From positions 310,001 to 374,000 of the forward strand of contig NZ_JAJAVH010000001.1 of NCBI RefSeq assembly GCF_020511115.1: a stretch of 64,000 nucleotides of DNA, written 5' to 3'. Of this stretch, positions 34,311-43,316 are shown one piece after another (within the stretch, counting starts at the first letter, position 1; the number at the start of each line of letters is the position of its first letter). Under the pieces are notes generated by a model. It was not told the origin of the DNA. It saw nothing but the letters and a program-made list of their open reading frames with translations, and did not search any database. The position numbers and the translations under genes were made by a program. The DNA is from Luteimonas panaciterrae (GTDB taxonomy: Bacteria > Pseudomonadota > Gammaproteobacteria > Xanthomonadales > Xanthomonadaceae).

Positions 34311-35777
34311 TCAATCGCGGCGGTCGTCCTCGACAAGCGACAGCGGCGCGGCCACCGTTTCCAGCGAACGCCGTTCGGCCGCCACGCCCCAGATGGCATG
34401 CACCAGGCCGGCGCCGATCATCAGCCCCGCGCCGATCAGGTAGCCGATGAAGACGTTGGTGCGGTTGGCGGTCTCGATCAGTGCGCCGAACAGCAACGGT
34501 CCGCTGATGCCGCCCAGCGCCGTGCCGAAGGCGTAGAACACCGCGATCGCCAGCGCGCGCATCTCCAGGGGGAAGGTTTCCGCCACCGTGAGATAGGCGG
34601 AGCTGGCGGCGGCGGAGGCGAAGAAGAAGATCACCATCCAGGAGATGGTCTGCTGGGTGGCATCGATAACACCCTGCTGAAACAAATAGCCGGACACGGT
34701 GAGCAGGAGTCCGGACATGATGTAGGTGAAGGGAATCATGATCCGCCGGCCGAGGCGGTCGAACAGCGGCCCCAGTATCAGCGGCCCGCAGAAGTTGCCG
34801 AGCGCGAAGGGCAGGATGTACCAGGGCACGTCGGGCGAGGGCACGTGGTAGAAGTCGGTCAGCACCAGCGCATAGCTGAAGAAGATCGCGTTGTAGAAGA
34901 ACGCCTGCGAGGTCAGCAGCGCCATGCCCACCATCGAGCGTCGGAGATGGCGCTGGAACAGCACCTGGATCACTTCGAGCAGTGAGGTGTGATCGCGGCT
35001 GCGCAGACGCAGGCCCGCTTCGGGCGGCACCGGCTGCAGACGATGGCCCGCGCGTTCGAAGCGCTGCTCGATGCTCTCCACGATGCGGAGCGCCTCGTCG
35101 CGATGGCCGTGGATGAGCAGCCAGCGCGGGCTCTCGGGAATCCACCAGCGCATCAGCAGGATCACCAGGCCGAGCGCGGCGCCGATACCGAAGCACAGGC
35201 GCCAGCCGAGTTCGCCGCCGACGATGTCCGGATCGAGCAGGTAGATCGCACCCACGGCCCCCACCGCGGCGCCGACCCAGAAGGTGCCGTTGATCGCCAG
35301 ATCCACCCAGCCGCGATAGCGCGGCGGTGTGAATTCCTGGACGGTGGAATTGATGGCCGAGTATTCGCCGCCGATGCCGGCGCCGGTGAAGAAGCGGAAC
35401 AGCAGGAAGCTCCACAGATTCCACGAGAACGCGGTGGCGGCGGTGGCGATGATGTAGACGGCCAGCGTGATGAAGAACAGCTTGCGGCGGCCAATGCGGT
35501 CGGCGAGCCAGCCGAAGAACAGGGCGCCGAGCACCGCGCCGGCGATGTAGGTGGCGCCGGCCAGCGTGACGTCCGCGCTGCTCAGCCGCAGCAGCGGACT
35601 GTCCTTCAGCGCGCCGGCGACGGAACCGGCCAGCGTCACCTCCAGGCCGTCGAGCAGCCAGGTGATCCCGAGCGCGAGCACCAGCAAGGTATGGAAACGG
35701 CCCCAGGGCAGACGGTCGAGGCGGGCAGTGAGATCGGTGTCGAAGACCTGCGGCTCGACGGTGGCGGTGGCGGTCAT
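34311..35777 (-). CDS. MFS transporter, sugar-porter/aromatic-acid type
   Basis: 488 residues with 12 predicted transmembrane segments. Motif A is GWLADRIGRRKLFF and the mid-loop is PESPRWLLIHGHRDEALRIV, which are marks of the sugar porter and AAHS families of proton symporters. FDRLGRRIM repeats motif A in the second half. The start at 35777 (MTATATVEPQVF) is preferred over a longer frame with no family similarity. The substrate is unknown. It is divergent from the M61 peptidase across 275 bases that hold no other feature I can support. Confidence 0.87.
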   Translation of the reverse strand: MTATATVEPQVFDTDLTARLDRLPWGRFHTLLVLALGITWLLDGLEVTLAGSVAGALKDSPLLRLSSADVTLAGATYIAGAVLGALFFGWLADRIGRRKLFFITLAVYIIATAATAFSWNLWSFLLFRFFTGAGIGGEYSAINSTVQEFTPPRYRGWVDLAINGTFWVGAAVGAVGAIYLLDPDIVGGELGWRLCFGIGAALGLVILLMRWWIPESPRWLLIHGHRDEALRIVESIEQRFERAGHRLQPVPPEAGLRLRSRDHTSLLEVIQVLFQRHLRRSMVGMALLTSQAFFYNAIFFSYALVLTDFYHVPSPDVPWYILPFALGNFCGPLILGPLFDRLGRRIMIPFTYIMSGLLLTVSGYLFQQGVIDATQQTISWMVIFFFASAAASSAYLTVAETFPLEMRALAIAVFYAFGTALGGISGPLLFGALIETANRTNVFIGYLIGAGLMIGAGLVHAIWGVAAERRSLETVAAPLSLVEDDRRD

Positions 35778-36052
35778 GAAGGAACGGTGTACCCGGTGGC
35801 GTGCGGAATGCGGCAGGGTAGCGTGCCGGCGCGGGGAGGGCATGCTGCCCTGCGCCATCGGGTGCCGGTTTCGCGACATCGGCACGGCATGCGCGGTCTT
35901 TCAACAGAACACAGGGATGGCTGGACCGGACGTTCCGATCGGCGGACTGTCGCCGGGAAAGGCCGCGACGCTGCTATGGCGAATGGCAGGGGGTGAAACC
36001 ATGCGGCTTGATTACGATGCATGGTTTGCCGTCTCTCGTGCAGGAGTCTGGA

Positions 36053-37975
36053 ATGTCGCGTCCGTTGTCCGATCGTCCGTCGTCGCTGTTGGCCGCCATC
36101 GTGCTGGCGCTCGGATTCGCCGCGGCAATCCCCACTGCGCACGCACAGCGTGGTGCGATGCCGGCCGATACCGCGTATCCCGGCACGATCGCGCTGGAAG
36201 TGGACGCCACCGATCTGCAGCACCGCGTCTTCCGCGCCAAGCAGCGCATTCCGGTGCAGCCGGGCCCGCTGACGCTGCTGTATCCGCAATGGCTGCCCGG
36301 CAGACACGCCGGCTACGGTTCGGTGGACAAGTACGCCGGCCTGACCATCACCGCCAACGGCCAGCGCCTGGCCTGGAAACGCGATCCACTCGACGTATAC
36401 GCCTTCAACGTCGACATCCCGCAGGGCGTGAGCGAGATCGAGATCGCCGCGCAGTACATCACACCCACCGATCGCGATCAGGGCCGCGTGGTGATGACGC
36501 CGGCGATGCTCAACCTGCAATGGAACATGATCGCGCTGTATCCGGCCGGGCACGCGGCCAGCAAGATCACCATCGTGCCGACACTGAAAGTGCCCGCGGG
36601 CTGGCAGCCGTTCACCGCGCTCGACGTCGACACGCGCACGGGCGACACCGTGCGCTACAAGCCGGTCGACTTCGACACCCTGGTCGATTCCCCGGTCTAC
36701 GCCGGCAAGCACGCCAAGACGTTCGATCTCGATCCCGGTGCGAAGGTGCCGGTGCGCCTGAACGTGGTCGCCGACGATCCGCGTTATCTCGAAGCCAAGC
36801 CCGAGCATCTGGCGCAGCACCGCAATCTCGTGCAGCAGGCCTACAAGCTGTTCGGCTCGCATCATTACGACCATTACGACTTCCTGTTCTCGCTTTCCGA
36901 CCAGATGTCCGGTAACGGCCTGGAGCATCAGCGCTCCAGCGAGAACGGCATGGACGTGGACTATTTCAAGGACTGGGACCCGAAGGTCGGCACCGACGAT
37001 CTGCTGCCGCACGAGTTCACGCATTCGTGGAACGGCAAGTTCCGCCGCCCGGCGGGACTGCTCACGCCGAGCTTCAACGTGCCGATGCAGGACGACCTGC
37101 TCTGGGTCTACGAAGGGCAAACCCAGTACTGGGGCAACGTGCTCGCCTCGCGCGCGGGCCTGCGCACGCAGGCGCAGTCGCGCGACGAACTCGCGCTGGT
37201 CGCCGCCACCTACGCCGACAACCGCCCGGGCCTGGGCTGGCGCGACGTGCAGGACACCACCAACGATCCGATCATCGCGCAGCGTCGCCCCAAGCCCTAT
37301 CGCGGCTGGCAGATGAGCGAGGACTACTACCAGGCCGGCCAGCTGATCTGGCTCGAAGTCGACGCGCGCCTGCGGGCGAAGAGCGACGGCAAGAAATCGC
37401 TGGACGATTTCGCGCACGCCTTCTTCGGTGTCGACAACGGCAGTTGGACCGCGAAGCCATACGACTTCGAGGAAGTGGTCGCCACGTTGAACAGCGTGGC
37501 CGCCGACGACTGGGCCGGCTTCCTGCGTGCGCGCCTGGACGGCCACGGCCCGCTGACCGGCGGACTGGAAGCCAGCGGCTGGAAGCTGGTCTACACCGAC
37601 ATACCGAACGCGGCCGCGAAAGCGCAGGCCAAGGGACCGCGCGGGACTGACGATTTCCTCTACTCGCTCGGCTTCACTGTCGGCAAGGACGGCAAGTTCA
37701 GCGATGTGCGCTGGGACGGCCCCGCGTTCAACGCCGGCATCGGCGCCGGCATGAGCCTGCTCGCCGTCGATGATCGCGCCTACAGCAAGGAAAATCTGGA
37801 GGATGCGATCAAGGCCGCCAAGACTTCCGGCGCGCCGATCAAGTTGCTGGTGAAGGATTTCGATCGCTATCGCACGGTGTCGATCGATTATCGCGGCGGG
37901 TTGCGTTATCCGCATCTGGAACGCATCGAGGGCAAGGCCGATCATCTGACCGCGATCTTCGCGCCGAAAAAATAA
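36053..37975 (+). CDS. M61-family glycyl aminopeptidase, exported
   Basis: 640 residues. Start at 36053 has CAGGAG six bases upstream and gives a signal peptide ending in PTAHAQ. The zinc site is HEFTHSWNGKF (H320, E321, H324). The family's N-terminal beta domain (LLYPQWLPGRHAGYGSVDKY) and a C-terminal PDZ-like segment (FNAGIGAGMSLLAVDDRAYS) are present. Family members remove N-terminal Gly or Ala from peptides in the periplasm. Confidence 0.92.
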   Translation: MSRPLSDRPSSLLAAIVLALGFAAAIPTAHAQRGAMPADTAYPGTIALEVDATDLQHRVFRAKQRIPVQPGPLTLLYPQWLPGRHAGYGSVDKYAGLTITANGQRLAWKRDPLDVYAFNVDIPQGVSEIEIAAQYITPTDRDQGRVVMTPAMLNLQWNMIALYPAGHAASKITIVPTLKVPAGWQPFTALDVDTRTGDTVRYKPVDFDTLVDSPVYAGKHAKTFDLDPGAKVPVRLNVVADDPRYLEAKPEHLAQHRNLVQQAYKLFGSHHYDHYDFLFSLSDQMSGNGLEHQRSSENGMDVDYFKDWDPKVGTDDLLPHEFTHSWNGKFRRPAGLLTPSFNVPMQDDLLWVYEGQTQYWGNVLASRAGLRTQAQSRDELALVAATYADNRPGLGWRDVQDTTNDPIIAQRRPKPYRGWQMSEDYYQAGQLIWLEVDARLRAKSDGKKSLDDFAHAFFGVDNGSWTAKPYDFEEVVATLNSVAADDWAGFLRARLDGHGPLTGGLEASGWKLVYTDIPNAAAKAQAKGPRGTDDFLYSLGFTVGKDGKFSDVRWDGPAFNAGIGAGMSLLAVDDRAYSKENLEDAIKAAKTSGAPIKLLVKDFDRYRTVSIDYRGGLRYPHLERIEGKADHLTAIFAPKK

Positions 37976-38005
37976 TCGGCATCGAGGACGCGGCCGAGGG
38001 ATCGC

Positions 38006-39205
38006 ATGGAGCGCATCGTGTCCAGGGAAGACAGCATCGGCCCGCGCAACGCGGGCATCGATGCGCTGCGCGGCCTCTCGATCCTGCTGGTGGTGATCCA
38101 CCACGTCGCCCTGCGCATTCCCTTGCGCGAGACGGCGCTGATCGACTTCCTGCCCAAGCGTCTGCTCAATGCGTTGAGCTACAACGGCTACGAAGCGGTC
38201 TTCGTATTCTTCGTGATCTCCGGGTTCCTGATCACGCTGCATTCGTTACAGCGTTGGGGCCGGTTGTCGGCCATCGACGTGCGCGCGTTCTACCTGCGGC
38301 GCGCCGCGCGGATCGTGCCGTGCCTGTTGCTCCTGCTGGTGGTGTTGTCGGTCATGCACCTGATTGGTGTGCCGAATTACGTGATCGACAAACCGACGCA
38401 GTCGCTCGGTGGCGCCTTGCTGTCGGCGCTCGGCTTGACGCTCAACTGGTACGAAGGCCGCACCGGCTGGCTGCCGGGCGGCTGGGACGTGTTGTGGTCG
38501 CTGTCGATCGAGGAAGCGTTCTATCTCGGGTTCCCACTCGCATGTCTGCTGCTGCGTGGTGGCCGATGGCTGGCGGTCGGGCTCGCGGTGCTGGCATTGT
38601 CATTGCCGGTCACGCGCGCGGCGCTGGAAGGCAACGAGATCTGGCAGGAGAAGGCCTATCTGCCCGGCATGGCCGCGATCGCGACCGGCGTGCTTGCCGC
38701 GATGGCGGTGTGGCGCTGGCGCGCGAGCGTGCGCGAGGCGACGCTGCTGTGCGTGCTCGGCGCGACGGGGATCATCGCCGTGCTGGGCTGGGGCGGGGTG
38801 CTGTGGAAGCTGTTCGGCAACGGCACGATGCTGGTGCTCACCGGCTCCGCGGCCTGTCTGATCATGGGATTGCACTGGCGCCAGTCGCGCGGTCTCGCGT
38901 CGGCGCCGCGCGGCACGGGTTGGCTGCGTTCGTTCGGGCGCCTGAGCTACGAGGTGTATCTCACCCACATGTTCGTGGTGTTCGCCGTGGTCGGCTTGTT
39001 CCGGTTGAGCGGTGGAGACATGCGGCATGGCTTCTGGTGGTACCTGCCTGCATTGTTCTTGTGCTGGACACTAGGCGTGGTCGTCGCGCGCCTGTTCTCG
39101 GAGCCTTGTGATCGCACGCTGCGGCGGCGTTGGTTGCCGCATGCGGTGGTTTCGCCCGATGTGGATGTTTCCGCGGCGCTGAGGCGTTCTTCGACGCAGG
39201 GCTGA
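38006..39205 (+). CDS. Acyltransferase family 3 membrane protein
   Basis: 399 residues with about ten hydrophobic segments. The family's opening GIDALRGLSILLVVIHH carries the conserved Arg and His; FVFFVISGFLIT and YLRRAARIVP follow; the C-terminal FGRLSYEVYLTHMFVVF is also characteristic. These proteins acetylate or otherwise acylate extracellular sugars such as O-antigen. It starts 30 bases after the M61 gene. No polysaccharide genes are nearby, so the acceptor is unknown. Confidence 0.9.
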   Translation: MERIVSREDSIGPRNAGIDALRGLSILLVVIHHVALRIPLRETALIDFLPKRLLNALSYNGYEAVFVFFVISGFLITLHSLQRWGRLSAIDVRAFYLRRAARIVPCLLLLLVVLSVMHLIGVPNYVIDKPTQSLGGALLSALGLTLNWYEGRTGWLPGGWDVLWSLSIEEAFYLGFPLACLLLRGGRWLAVGLAVLALSLPVTRAALEGNEIWQEKAYLPGMAAIATGVLAAMAVWRWRASVREATLLCVLGATGIIAVLGWGGVLWKLFGNGTMLVLTGSAACLIMGLHWRQSRGLASAPRGTGWLRSFGRLSYEVYLTHMFVVFAVVGLFRLSGGDMRHGFWWYLPALFLCWTLGVVVARLFSEPCDRTLRRRWLPHAVVSPDVDVSAALRRSSTQG

Positions 39206-39248
39206 TCTCGGGCATACGAAGTGCTTCGGATGCCTTGTCGGTGAAGTG

Positions 39249-39689
39249 CTATTTGTTCCTGGTTTCGGAAAACGTCGCGATCCGTTCCATCAGATGACCG
39301 GCTTCGATCAGGCGTTCCCGCTCCTTGGCGGTCAAGCGCGTCTGCATGACGTCGACCAACCAGTGCTCGCGGCGGGCACGGCTTTCGCTGAGTAGACGGC
39401 GGCCGATCTCGGTCAGCTGCACCCTGACCTTGCGACGATCCTCGGCATCGGGAATTCGGACGATGAGATCGTCCTCTTCGAGATCGCGCAGCGCCTTGGC
39501 GAGGTTGGAGGAGCGCATGCCTTCGGATGCGGCCAGCCGCGAGGGCGTGGCGTCCTTGCCGAGACGGTCAATGGCGCCCATCAGCAGCAAGCGCGCCCAA
39601 GGCATCGCTTCGGTCTGTGCCTGCTGGCGCAAACAGCGCACCAGGGACATCAGTTGTTCGCGCAAGCGTCTGGCGTCGGCATTCTTCAT
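39249..39689 (-). CDS. MarR-family transcriptional regulator
   Basis: A 146-residue winged-helix regulator. The HTH is ATPSRLAASEGMRSSNLAKALRD (in part), followed by the wing LIVRIPDAEDRRKVRVQLTEIG with the DxRxxR motif. It is divergent from the isochorismatase-like/FUSC-like operon. An AT-rich inverted repeat in the intergenic promoter (39774-39789) is a good candidate operator, so it most likely represses that operon in the absence of a phenolic or related ligand. The ligand is an inference. Confidence 0.9.
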   Translation of the reverse strand: MKNADARRLREQLMSLVRCLRQQAQTEAMPWARLLLMGAIDRLGKDATPSRLAASEGMRSSNLAKALRDLEEDDLIVRIPDAEDRRKVRVQLTEIGRRLLSESRARREHWLVDVMQTRLTAKERERLIEAGHLMERIATFSETRNK

Positions 39690-39766
39690 CGGCGGCGGGA
39701 TTCCAGAGCGAATCGACAGCTTGACCCGAGGCTAAACAAGCCAAGCGTGTGGAGGGAGGTGCAGGA

Positions 39767-39795
39767 TTGATATATATAGATAGCTATATTAGTAT
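39767..39795 (+). promoter_or_regulatory. Promoter with overlapping MarR-type operator
   Basis: TTGATA (39767-39772) and TAGTAT (39790-39795) are 17 bases apart. The spacer holds the inverted repeat ATATAG-ATAG-CTATAT (39774-39789). A repressor bound there would block RNA polymerase. This AT-rich stretch stands out sharply from the GC-rich surroundings. It drives the plus-strand operon that starts at 39848. Confidence 0.65.
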
Positions 39796-39847
39796 AGTTA
39801 AATATTCGCTTCCAGACAAGCCTCTCCCGAGTCACGGAACCAGGAAA

Positions 39848-40420
39848 ATGAACACCGCACTGATCGGCCTCGACTACATCGTCGACATCGCGCATCCGGA
39901 TGGAAAAATCGCGCGTTCGGCCAGGCACGTCGCCGAACGCGATGTGATCGCCAAGGCCAATCGCGCGCTGGCGATCGCGCGGGACAAGGGCTGGTTCCGC
40001 ATCCTGGTCAGGGTGGGTTTCGCGGCCGGCTATGCCGATCAGCCCAAGCAGTCGCCGATGTTCGGAAAGGCGCACACGCTTGGCGCGATCGCCCTCGATG
40101 GCCCGGGCACGGCGTTTCATCCGGAGCTGCGGGCCGATCTCGCCGATCTCGTCATCACCAAGCCGCGCGTGAGCGCCTTCTACGGCACGAGTCTGGACGC
40201 GGCGCTACGCGCGCATCGCATCGAACGGCTCGTGATCTGCGGCGTCAGCAGTAGCTGGGCGGTGCAGAGCACAGCGCGCGATGCGCATGACCGCGACTAT
40301 CAGGTCATCGTCCTCGACGATGCCTGCGCCGCCGCCAGCGAGGAAGAACATCGCAGCTCGATGGCGCTGCTCGCCACCATCGCCAGTGTCATCACTGTCG
40401 AGGAACTCTCGCGGCTGTGA
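39848..40420 (+). CDS. Isochorismatase-like hydrolase lacking the usual Cys
   Basis: A 190-residue cysteine-hydrolase/isochorismatase-fold protein. Asp (D9 in LIGLDYIVDI) and Lys (K105 in ITKPRVSAFYGT) of the catalytic triad are present. The segment normally written CGVATDICVESTARDA reads CGVSSSWAVQSTARDA, so the nucleophilic Cys is Ala138. Isochorismatases of the EntB/PhzD type also lack it and hydrolyse vinyl ethers, so this protein may act on such a substrate, or be inactive. CAGGAA precedes the ATG at 39848. The exporter gene overlaps its stop by GTGA, so it belongs to a MarR-controlled operon. Confidence 0.85.
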   Translation: MNTALIGLDYIVDIAHPDGKIARSARHVAERDVIAKANRALAIARDKGWFRILVRVGFAAGYADQPKQSPMFGKAHTLGAIALDGPGTAFHPELRADLADLVITKPRVSAFYGTSLDAALRAHRIERLVICGVSSSWAVQSTARDAHDRDYQVIVLDDACAAASEEEHRSSMALLATIASVITVEELSRL

Positions 40421-41439
40421 CAACCATCGCCAGCACCTGGGTGCATGCCGAGATCGATGCGCCGCGGCTGCGGCGTACCGTGATCGTGCTGCTGCCGTTG
40501 TTGCTGGCCGCGCTCGTGACGGGTGACGAACGCTGGCTGAGCGCGCTGGTGGTCACGATCTCCTGCTTCATCGCGTTCGACAGTGCTTCGCTGGCGCCGA
40601 CGGGTGTATTGCTGCACGGGCTGGTCGTCCTGATCGGATTTCTGGCGCTGTTCTTCGCGCTGCGAGTGCCCGTGGTTTTCGTCCTCGGCTGCGCCGTGCT
40701 GGCGGCCATCACGACGGGCATCACCCGCTTTGGAAGCGGCTTGCGCTCGCTGGGCAGCTTCACGTTCGTGCCCGCGCTGTATCTCGCTTGCGAGGCCGCG
40801 GAAAACTGCCCGCCGGAGATGTTTCCGCAGCGCGCCGCGCAGCTCTTGCCGTATTTCTGTGCCGCGATCCTTCCCGTCCTGGTCGCGTCGCTGGTGGTGC
40901 ATTTTCGGAACAAATCGTTTCGCGGCGGCGGCATTCTCGCCAGGCTGACCAGGCTTCGAGGCGACGGTGACTTGGGAGAGCGCCGCCTGGCGGGCGAAGC
41001 CGTCGTCGCGGTCGTCCTGGCCGTGTCGATCGCCGCCGCACTGGTCGAGTGGCTGCGGCTCGATCACGGGCAGTGGGTGGTGTGGTCGGCCGCGAGCATC
41101 GTTACCGGCGACATTGTCACGGCGCGGCGCAAGCTGCGCGATCGCTTTGGCGGCGCGCTGGTGGGCGTCCCGGCCGGGATCGTCCTTGGCTTCGCACTGC
41201 CGCACGCGACCATCGCCTATCTGCTGATGACGATCGCGATCCCGCTCACCTTCGTCGCATTCCGCCGCTATTGGGTGGGCTTCGGCGCGCGTTGCGCCTG
41301 CATCGCCTGCGCCCTGGTCCTCACCGGCCAATCCATGATCATCGCGGAAGAGCGCGCGCTCAATGTACTGCTGGGTGGCGCCATCGGCGCCTCGTGCGTA
41401 TTTGGTATTCACGCGATGGCGCGTAGCATGCGCGCATGA
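40417..41439 (+). CDS. FUSC-like aromatic-compound exporter
   Basis: A 340-residue membrane protein with two blocks of four to five hydrophobic segments (residues about 20-150 and 195-330) separated by a short polar stretch. This is the layout of the FUSC/AaeB-like family that exports aromatic acids, though shorter than AaeB. The GTG start at 40417 overlaps the preceding stop. A cognate membrane-fusion protein is not present. The operon with a MarR regulator and an isochorismatase-like enzyme fits a detoxification role for an aromatic acid; that is inference. Confidence 0.7.
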   Translation: MTTIASTWVHAEIDAPRLRRTVIVLLPLLLAALVTGDERWLSALVVTISCFIAFDSASLAPTGVLLHGLVVLIGFLALFFALRVPVVFVLGCAVLAAITTGITRFGSGLRSLGSFTFVPALYLACEAAENCPPEMFPQRAAQLLPYFCAAILPVLVASLVVHFRNKSFRGGGILARLTRLRGDGDLGERRLAGEAVVAVVLAVSIAAALVEWLRLDHGQWVVWSAASIVTGDIVTARRKLRDRFGGALVGVPAGIVLGFALPHATIAYLLMTIAIPLTFVAFRRYWVGFGARCACIACALVLTGQSMIIAEERALNVLLGGAIGASCVFGIHAMARSMRA

Positions 41440-41614
41440 ACATCCCTCGCGTGCGGCCGTCGTTCCGTGCCGCATGGTCTTCCGACCTCCCTCCGCCCGC
41501 CGTTCCGGTGGGCGCGATCGTTCCGGGTGCCGTATCGAAGACGCCGTCACGTGCAGCGAGGCATGAGCTTCTTCCAGCAGCGCGTAGTGCGCTTCGAATA
41601 TCGAGGAGATTGCG

Positions 41615-43258
41615 ATGAAGGCGGCGGAACTGTTCGTCAAGGCCTTGGAGGCCGAAGGCGTGCGTCACATCTTCGGCGTTCCCGGCGAAGAGAATCTGGA
41701 TTTTGTCGAAGCGCTGCGGCATTCGTCGATCCGTCTGATCGTCACGCGCCATGAGCAGGCGGCCGGCTTCATGGCGGCGACGTGGGGACGTCTCACCGGC
41801 GAGGCGGGCGTGGCGCTGTCCACGCTCGGGCCGGGCGCCACCAATCTGGTCACGGCCGCCGCGTATGCGCAGCTGGGCGCGATGCCGATGCTGATGGTCA
41901 CGGGCCAGAAGCCGATCCGCACGCACAAGCAGGGCTTGTTCCAGCTGGTGGACGTGGTCGACATGATGCAGCCGTTGACCAAGTACACGCGCCAGATCAT
42001 CTCGGCGGCGACGATTCCGGCACGCGTCCGCGAAGCCTTCCGTCGCGCCGAGGAGGAGCGGCCGGGCGCGGTGCATCTCGAACTGCCGGAAGACGTGGCC
42101 GGCGACAACGCCGACGATGCGATCCTGCTACCCACCGAATACGCGCGCCGCCCGCTCGCCGACGATGCCGCGCTGGCGCAAGCGGCCGAGGCGATCCGTA
42201 ATGCGAAACAGCCGATCCTGATGATCGGCGCGGGTGCCAACCGCCAGCGCACCGCCAAGGCGCTGCGCGATTTCGTCGACAAGCTCGGTATCGCCTTCTT
42301 CACCACGCAGATGGGCAAGGGCGTCGTCGACGAGGAGCATCCGCTATGGCTGGGCAACGCCGCGCTGTCGGACGGCGATTTCGTGCATCGCGCCATCGAT
42401 GCCGCGGACGTGATCATCAACGTCGGCCACGACGTGGTGGAGAAGCCGCCGTTCCTGATGCGCAAGGGGCGGCGCACGGTCATCCATATCAACTTCTCGT
42501 CGGCCGAGGTCGACACGGTGTATTTCCCGCAGATCGAGGTCGTCGGCGACATCGCGCACACGGTCGAGTGGCTGACCGGGGCGATCGAGCCGCAGGCGCA
42601 CTGGGATTTCGCCTTCTTCGACAAGGTGCGCGTTGCTTTCCATGAGCAGCTGCATGCCTACGCCGACGATCCGCGCTTCCCAATGCATCCGGTGCGCATC
42701 GTGGAGGACACGCGCAAGGGCATGCCGGACGACAGCATCCTGTGTCTGGACAACGGCATGTACAAGATCTGGTACGCGCGTTACTACCGTGCGCGCAGCC
42801 CGCACACGGTGCTGCTGGACAATGCGCTGGCGACGATGGGCGCCGGCCTGCCGTCGGCGATCGCGGCGAAGATGGTGCATCCGCATTGCAAGGTTTTAGC
42901 GATCTGTGGCGACGGCGGTTTCATGATGAACGCGCAGGAGCTGGAGACGGCGGTGCGGCTGAAGTTGGATCTGGTGATCCTGCTGCTGCGCGACGATGCC
43001 TACGGCATGATCCGCTGGAAGCAGGCGGAGATGGGATACGGAGATTACGGGATGCGCTTCGGCAATCCCGATTTCGTCGCCTTCGCCGAGGCGCATGGCG
43101 CGCATGGGCATCGTCCGGCCAGTGCCGACGAGTTCCTGCCGACGTTACAGCGCGCCTATGATCAGGGTGGCGTGCATCTGATCGATCTGGCGATCGATTA
43201 CTCCGACAACCATCGCGTGCTCAATGAGGAAATTCGCGAGTTGAGCGCTGCGGTTTAA
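41615..43258 (+). CDS. Thiamine-diphosphate enzyme, acetolactate synthase-like
   Basis: A 547-residue enzyme of the acetolactate synthase/pyruvate oxidase family. The N-terminal Pyr domain has the activating Glu in VTRHEQAAGFMA. The C-terminal PP domain has GDGGFMMNAQELETAV followed by DDAYGMIRWKQ, the thiamine diphosphate and Mg2+ site. The size and ending fit the catabolic AlsS type or a stand-alone large subunit; no small regulatory subunit is adjacent. It should condense two pyruvates to acetolactate, but related enzymes such as glyoxylate carboligase cannot be excluded. GAGGAG precedes the ATG. It converges with the indolepyruvate oxidoreductase gene. Confidence 0.88.
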   Translation: MKAAELFVKALEAEGVRHIFGVPGEENLDFVEALRHSSIRLIVTRHEQAAGFMAATWGRLTGEAGVALSTLGPGATNLVTAAAYAQLGAMPMLMVTGQKPIRTHKQGLFQLVDVVDMMQPLTKYTRQIISAATIPARVREAFRRAEEERPGAVHLELPEDVAGDNADDAILLPTEYARRPLADDAALAQAAEAIRNAKQPILMIGAGANRQRTAKALRDFVDKLGIAFFTTQMGKGVVDEEHPLWLGNAALSDGDFVHRAIDAADVIINVGHDVVEKPPFLMRKGRRTVIHINFSSAEVDTVYFPQIEVVGDIAHTVEWLTGAIEPQAHWDFAFFDKVRVAFHEQLHAYADDPRFPMHPVRIVEDTRKGMPDDSILCLDNGMYKIWYARYYRARSPHTVLLDNALATMGAGLPSAIAAKMVHPHCKVLAICGDGGFMMNAQELETAVRLKLDLVILLLRDDAYGMIRWKQAEMGYGDYGMRFGNPDFVAFAEAHGAHGHRPASADEFLPTLQRAYDQGGVHLIDLAIDYSDNHRVLNEEIRELSAAV

Positions 43259-43275
43259 TTACGCAGGCTCCTCAT

Positions 43276-43309
43276 GTTCGTCATTCCCGCCTTTGCGGGA
43301 ATGACGAAC
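43276..43309. repeat. Palindromic repeat (GTCATTCCCGC family) acting as bidirectional terminator
   Basis: A 15-bp perfect stem (GTTCGTCATTCCCGC and its complement) with loop CTTT lies exactly between the convergent stops at 43258 and 43317. It is a single arm of the dispersed repeat family. Confidence 0.85.
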
Positions 43310-43316
43310 GGTTTGG

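Noticed and set aside
35774..38242. An 822-codon minus-strand frame across the M61 peptidase
   Set aside because: The plus strand carries HEFTH and a signal peptide; the minus-strand product has no domain and no ribosome-binding site.
1935..43309. Dispersed GTCATTCCCGC repeats as a CRISPR or attachment-site system
   Set aside because: Copies are far apart, palindromic, without regular spacers or cas genes, and occur as single arms; a REP/MITE family explains them better.
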